Shown in pieces: positions 5,550 to 7,010 of a stretch of DNA of 7,010 nucleotides. The notes under the pieces were generated by a model. That model was given only the letters and a program-made list of their open reading frames with translations, was not told where the DNA came from and did no database searches. The DNA is from Burkholderiaceae bacterium (lineage in GTDB: Bacteria; Pseudomonadota; Gammaproteobacteria; Burkholderiales; Burkholderiaceae): contig CANHDS010000025.1 of NCBI GenBank assembly GCA_947459465.1, forward strand, positions 1 to 7,010, written 5' to 3'. The translations under genes and the position numbers were made by a program. The first letter of the stretch is position 1. Every line of letters begins with the position of its first letter.

Positions 5550-6789
5550 GGTGGCTAAGCGTAAATTGAACGACGTCAATATTTTGTTCTTTAAAGCCAG
5601 CTGCGCAATACATTAAATAAAAGTTCCATAAGCGGATGAAGGGTTCATCAAATCCCAGTTCCCGAATTTCAGGGAGTTTTTGATTAAAGCGCTCATACCA
5701 AATGCAAAGGGTTTTGGCATAGTCATGCCCAAACGCGAATTCACATTCAATTTGAAGGCCTGCTTGATGCGCATAGTGTTTAAAAGCTTCTCTGGAGGGT
5801 AGCATCCCGCCTGGAAAAATATATTGTTGAATAAAGTCTGTGCTTTTGCGATAGCGATCAAATAAATTTTCTGCAATCACAATCGTTTGAATACATGCTT
5901 TACCATTTTGCTTGAGACAGCGAGCAATGGTTTCAAAATATATTGGCCAATATTGCTCACCAACAGCCTCAAACATTTCAATCGAGGCAATTCCATCAAA
6001 CTGATCTTGGCAATCCCGATAGTCTTGCAGTCGAACCTCATGGCGATCGGGCCATTGAAGATTTAGGCGCTCTCTTGCAAATGACTGTTGTTCAGTCGAC
6101 AGTGTAAGACCTGTCACCTGGTGACCAGCAAGAGCCGCTTCTTCCATAAATCCACCCCAGCCACAACCAATCTCGAGGACTTTGCTATTCGGACGCAATG
6201 CTAGAGAATTTAGGATGTTACGGTATTTTGCCCGTTGCGCTAGCTCTAGACTGGCATTGGAATCAGCCTGAAACCAAGCGCTTGAATAGGTCATGCTGGG
6301 GTCAAGCCACAAGCGATAAAAACCATTACCAAGGTCGTAATGCGCATGAATATTCTTTTTGCTACCTGACTTATTGTTGCGATTTAGAAAATGACGAAAT
6401 CGGTACACAAGAGATCCAAACCAATTACCATAAATGGCGCGCTCAAGGATGTTTCGGTTTTTAACGGCTAGATCGAGGAGCTTTTCAAGATAGGGACTAT
6501 CCCAATCTCCGCGGATATATCCTTCAGCAAAACCAATATCACCATGCCGCAAAATATCTTGGAATGCCGACCAGCGGTGGAACCGAATCTCAGCATGCAA
6601 AGAATCGGTTCGCATTCCAAACTCACGTTGTTCCCCGTTTGGAAAGGTCATCACTAGGTGACCGGTTGATAGTTGTTTTAAGAGGCGCTCAATGGTCCGG
6701 GCGGAAAGGGTTAATTTTCCGTCTACAGTTAATTTCTCAGTACGTGATACCGATAATTTATGAAGCAGGGTTTGTCCGGGTCGAATCAT
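5539..6789 (-). CDS. cfa: Cyclopropane-fatty-acyl-phospholipid synthase family methyltransferase
   Basis: Cfa-family enzymes transfer the SAM methyl group to the double bond of unsaturated acyl chains in membrane phospholipids. The 416-residue product has an N-terminal lipid-binding region (about 25-130, with FAEGYIRGDWDS) and a class I methyltransferase domain. Motifs are HYDLGNGFY (150-158), MTYSSAW (166-172), the SAM loop LEIGCGWGG (205-213), SIEMFEAVGE (269-278) and FIQQYIFPGGMLPS (319-332). E274, I303 and Y357 match bicarbonate-site residues E239, I268 and Y317 of E. coli Cfa, but H266 is replaced by Q301 and C139 by S170. The reaction may therefore differ (methylated alkene rather than ring), and the symbol is a family label. 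The start overlaps the DUF1365 stop in ATGA, with no strong Shine-Dalgarno sequence. It lies 8 bp upstream of the SDR gene in one operon. Confidence 0.92.
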   Translation of the reverse strand: MIRPGQTLLHKLSVSRTEKLTVDGKLTLSARTIERLLKQLSTGHLVMTFPNGEQREFGMRTDSLHAEIRFHRWSAFQDILRHGDIGFAEGYIRGDWDSPYLEKLLDLAVKNRNILERAIYGNWFGSLVYRFRHFLNRNNKSGSKKNIHAHYDLGNGFYRLWLDPSMTYSSAWFQADSNASLELAQRAKYRNILNSLALRPNSKVLEIGCGWGGFMEEAALAGHQVTGLTLSTEQQSFARERLNLQWPDRHEVRLQDYRDCQDQFDGIASIEMFEAVGEQYWPIYFETIARCLKQNGKACIQTIVIAENLFDRYRKSTDFIQQYIFPGGMLPSREAFKHYAHQAGLQIECEFAFGHDYAKTLCIWYERFNQKLPEIRELGFDEPFIRLWNFYLMYCAAGFKEQNIDVVQFTLSHQPK

Positions 6790-7010
6790 GAACTTACTTC
6801 AATTCTGGGAGGTTGTGGTTTTGAATGAAATGGTACCCCTTTTAACCAAAGTCTGAGTGCTTGCCAATGAATGCGAGCAATAACCCCAAAGGTCATCATT
6901 GGGTAGCGAAGCTTTGCACGGTTTAAAGCAGAGCGTGATAAAGGAAAATCTTGACCACTGATACTGGTATAAATGAGTGGTTGATCATTGGTATAAAGCT
7001 CAATACGACA
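6786..7010 (-). CDS. DUF1365 family protein, C-terminal 74 residues (5' end outside window)
   Basis: The minus strand is open from 7010 to a TGA at 6788-6786. It encodes a fragment beginning CRIELYTNDQPLIYTSISG and containing RYPMMTFGVIARIHWQALRL followed by WLKGVPFHSKP. That YPxMT...IHWxALRLWLKGVPxHxKP signature is how I recognise the C-terminus of DUF1365. The family has no established enzyme activity that I know of. It is usually found directly before a Cfa-like methyltransferase and often next to an FAD/NAD(P)-binding amine-oxidase-like protein, which would lie beyond the right edge here. The stop overlaps the Cfa-like start by 4 bp, pointing to coupled translation and a shared pathway. 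From memory, a DUF1365/Cfa-like pair in Rhodobacter sphaeroides belongs to the sigma-E/ChrR singlet-oxygen response. A similar role here is inference only. Confidence 0.88.
   Translation of the reverse strand, partial: CRIELYTNDQPLIYTSISGQDFPLSRSALNRAKLRYPMMTFGVIARIHWQALRLWLKGVPFHSKPQPPRIEVSS

Noticed and set aside
5613..5876. Alternative minus-strand frame within the Cfa-like gene
   Set aside because: The main frame carries all Cfa motifs through this stretch without a break, so this is a shadow frame.
5940..5953. 14-bp palindrome ATATTGGCCAATAT in the Cfa-like gene as an operator
   Set aside because: It lies deep in coding DNA (YWPIYF) far from any start. About 0.4 such 14-bp palindromes are expected per 7 kb under a uniform model.
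6113..6125. Palindrome GTCACCTGGTGAC in the Cfa-like gene
   Set aside because: Internal to conserved coding sequence next to the SAM-binding domain, with only one copy and no regulatory position.
6198..6791. Plus-strand open frames (6198-6464 and 6564-6791) opposite the Cfa-like gene
   Set aside because: They are antisense to conserved Cfa motifs such as LEIGCGWGG and HYDLGN, and show no family resemblance.

Overview
The window looks like chromosomal core DNA of a betaproteobacterium of the Burkholderiaceae, most likely a Polynucleobacter or close relative. The reasons are the gene set and order (metH, a DUF1840 protein, argS, a SPOR protein, dsbA, then an opposing SDR/Cfa-like/DUF1365 group), the protein signatures, a moderate base composition judged by eye, and very tight packing. 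The genus is inferred from recall of this gene neighbourhood; no search was run.

Layout. Bases 1-1328 (+) hold the C-terminal part of cobalamin-dependent methionine synthase. A small DUF1840 gene (1333-1644, -) faces it tail to tail with 4 bp between them. Across a 37-bp divergent spacer, argS (1682-3427, +) starts a rightward run: argS, a SPOR-domain membrane protein (3475-4107) and dsbA (4104-4751). The last two overlap by 4 bp. dsbA then meets a leftward group tail to tail with a 2-bp gap. That group, in transcription order, is a DUF1365 protein (C-terminus only, 7010-6786), a Cfa-like SAM-dependent methyltransferase (6789-5539, 4-bp overlap) and a short-chain dehydrogenase (5530-4754, 8-bp gap).

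How the genes relate. MetH and ArgS are housekeeping enzymes of methionine/SAM synthesis and translation. The SPOR protein and DsbA act in the envelope (septal peptidoglycan binding and periplasmic disulfide formation). The leftward group looks like a lipid-modification operon: a Cfa-family enzyme that methylates unsaturated acyl chains with SAM, a DUF1365 partner and an oxidoreductase. The Cfa-like enzyme has Gln where E. coli Cfa has the bicarbonate-binding His266, so its product may not be a simple cyclopropane.

No stretch above 300 bases lacks a gene; the longest spacers are 47 bp (3428-3474) and 37 bp (1645-1681). I see no tRNA, rRNA, CRISPR array, insertion sequence, phage gene or wholly new system. 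The most unexpected DNA-level feature is a perfect 13-bp inverted repeat with a 4-base loop inside argS (1904-1933). The most interesting protein-level point is the altered active site of the Cfa-like enzyme in its operon.
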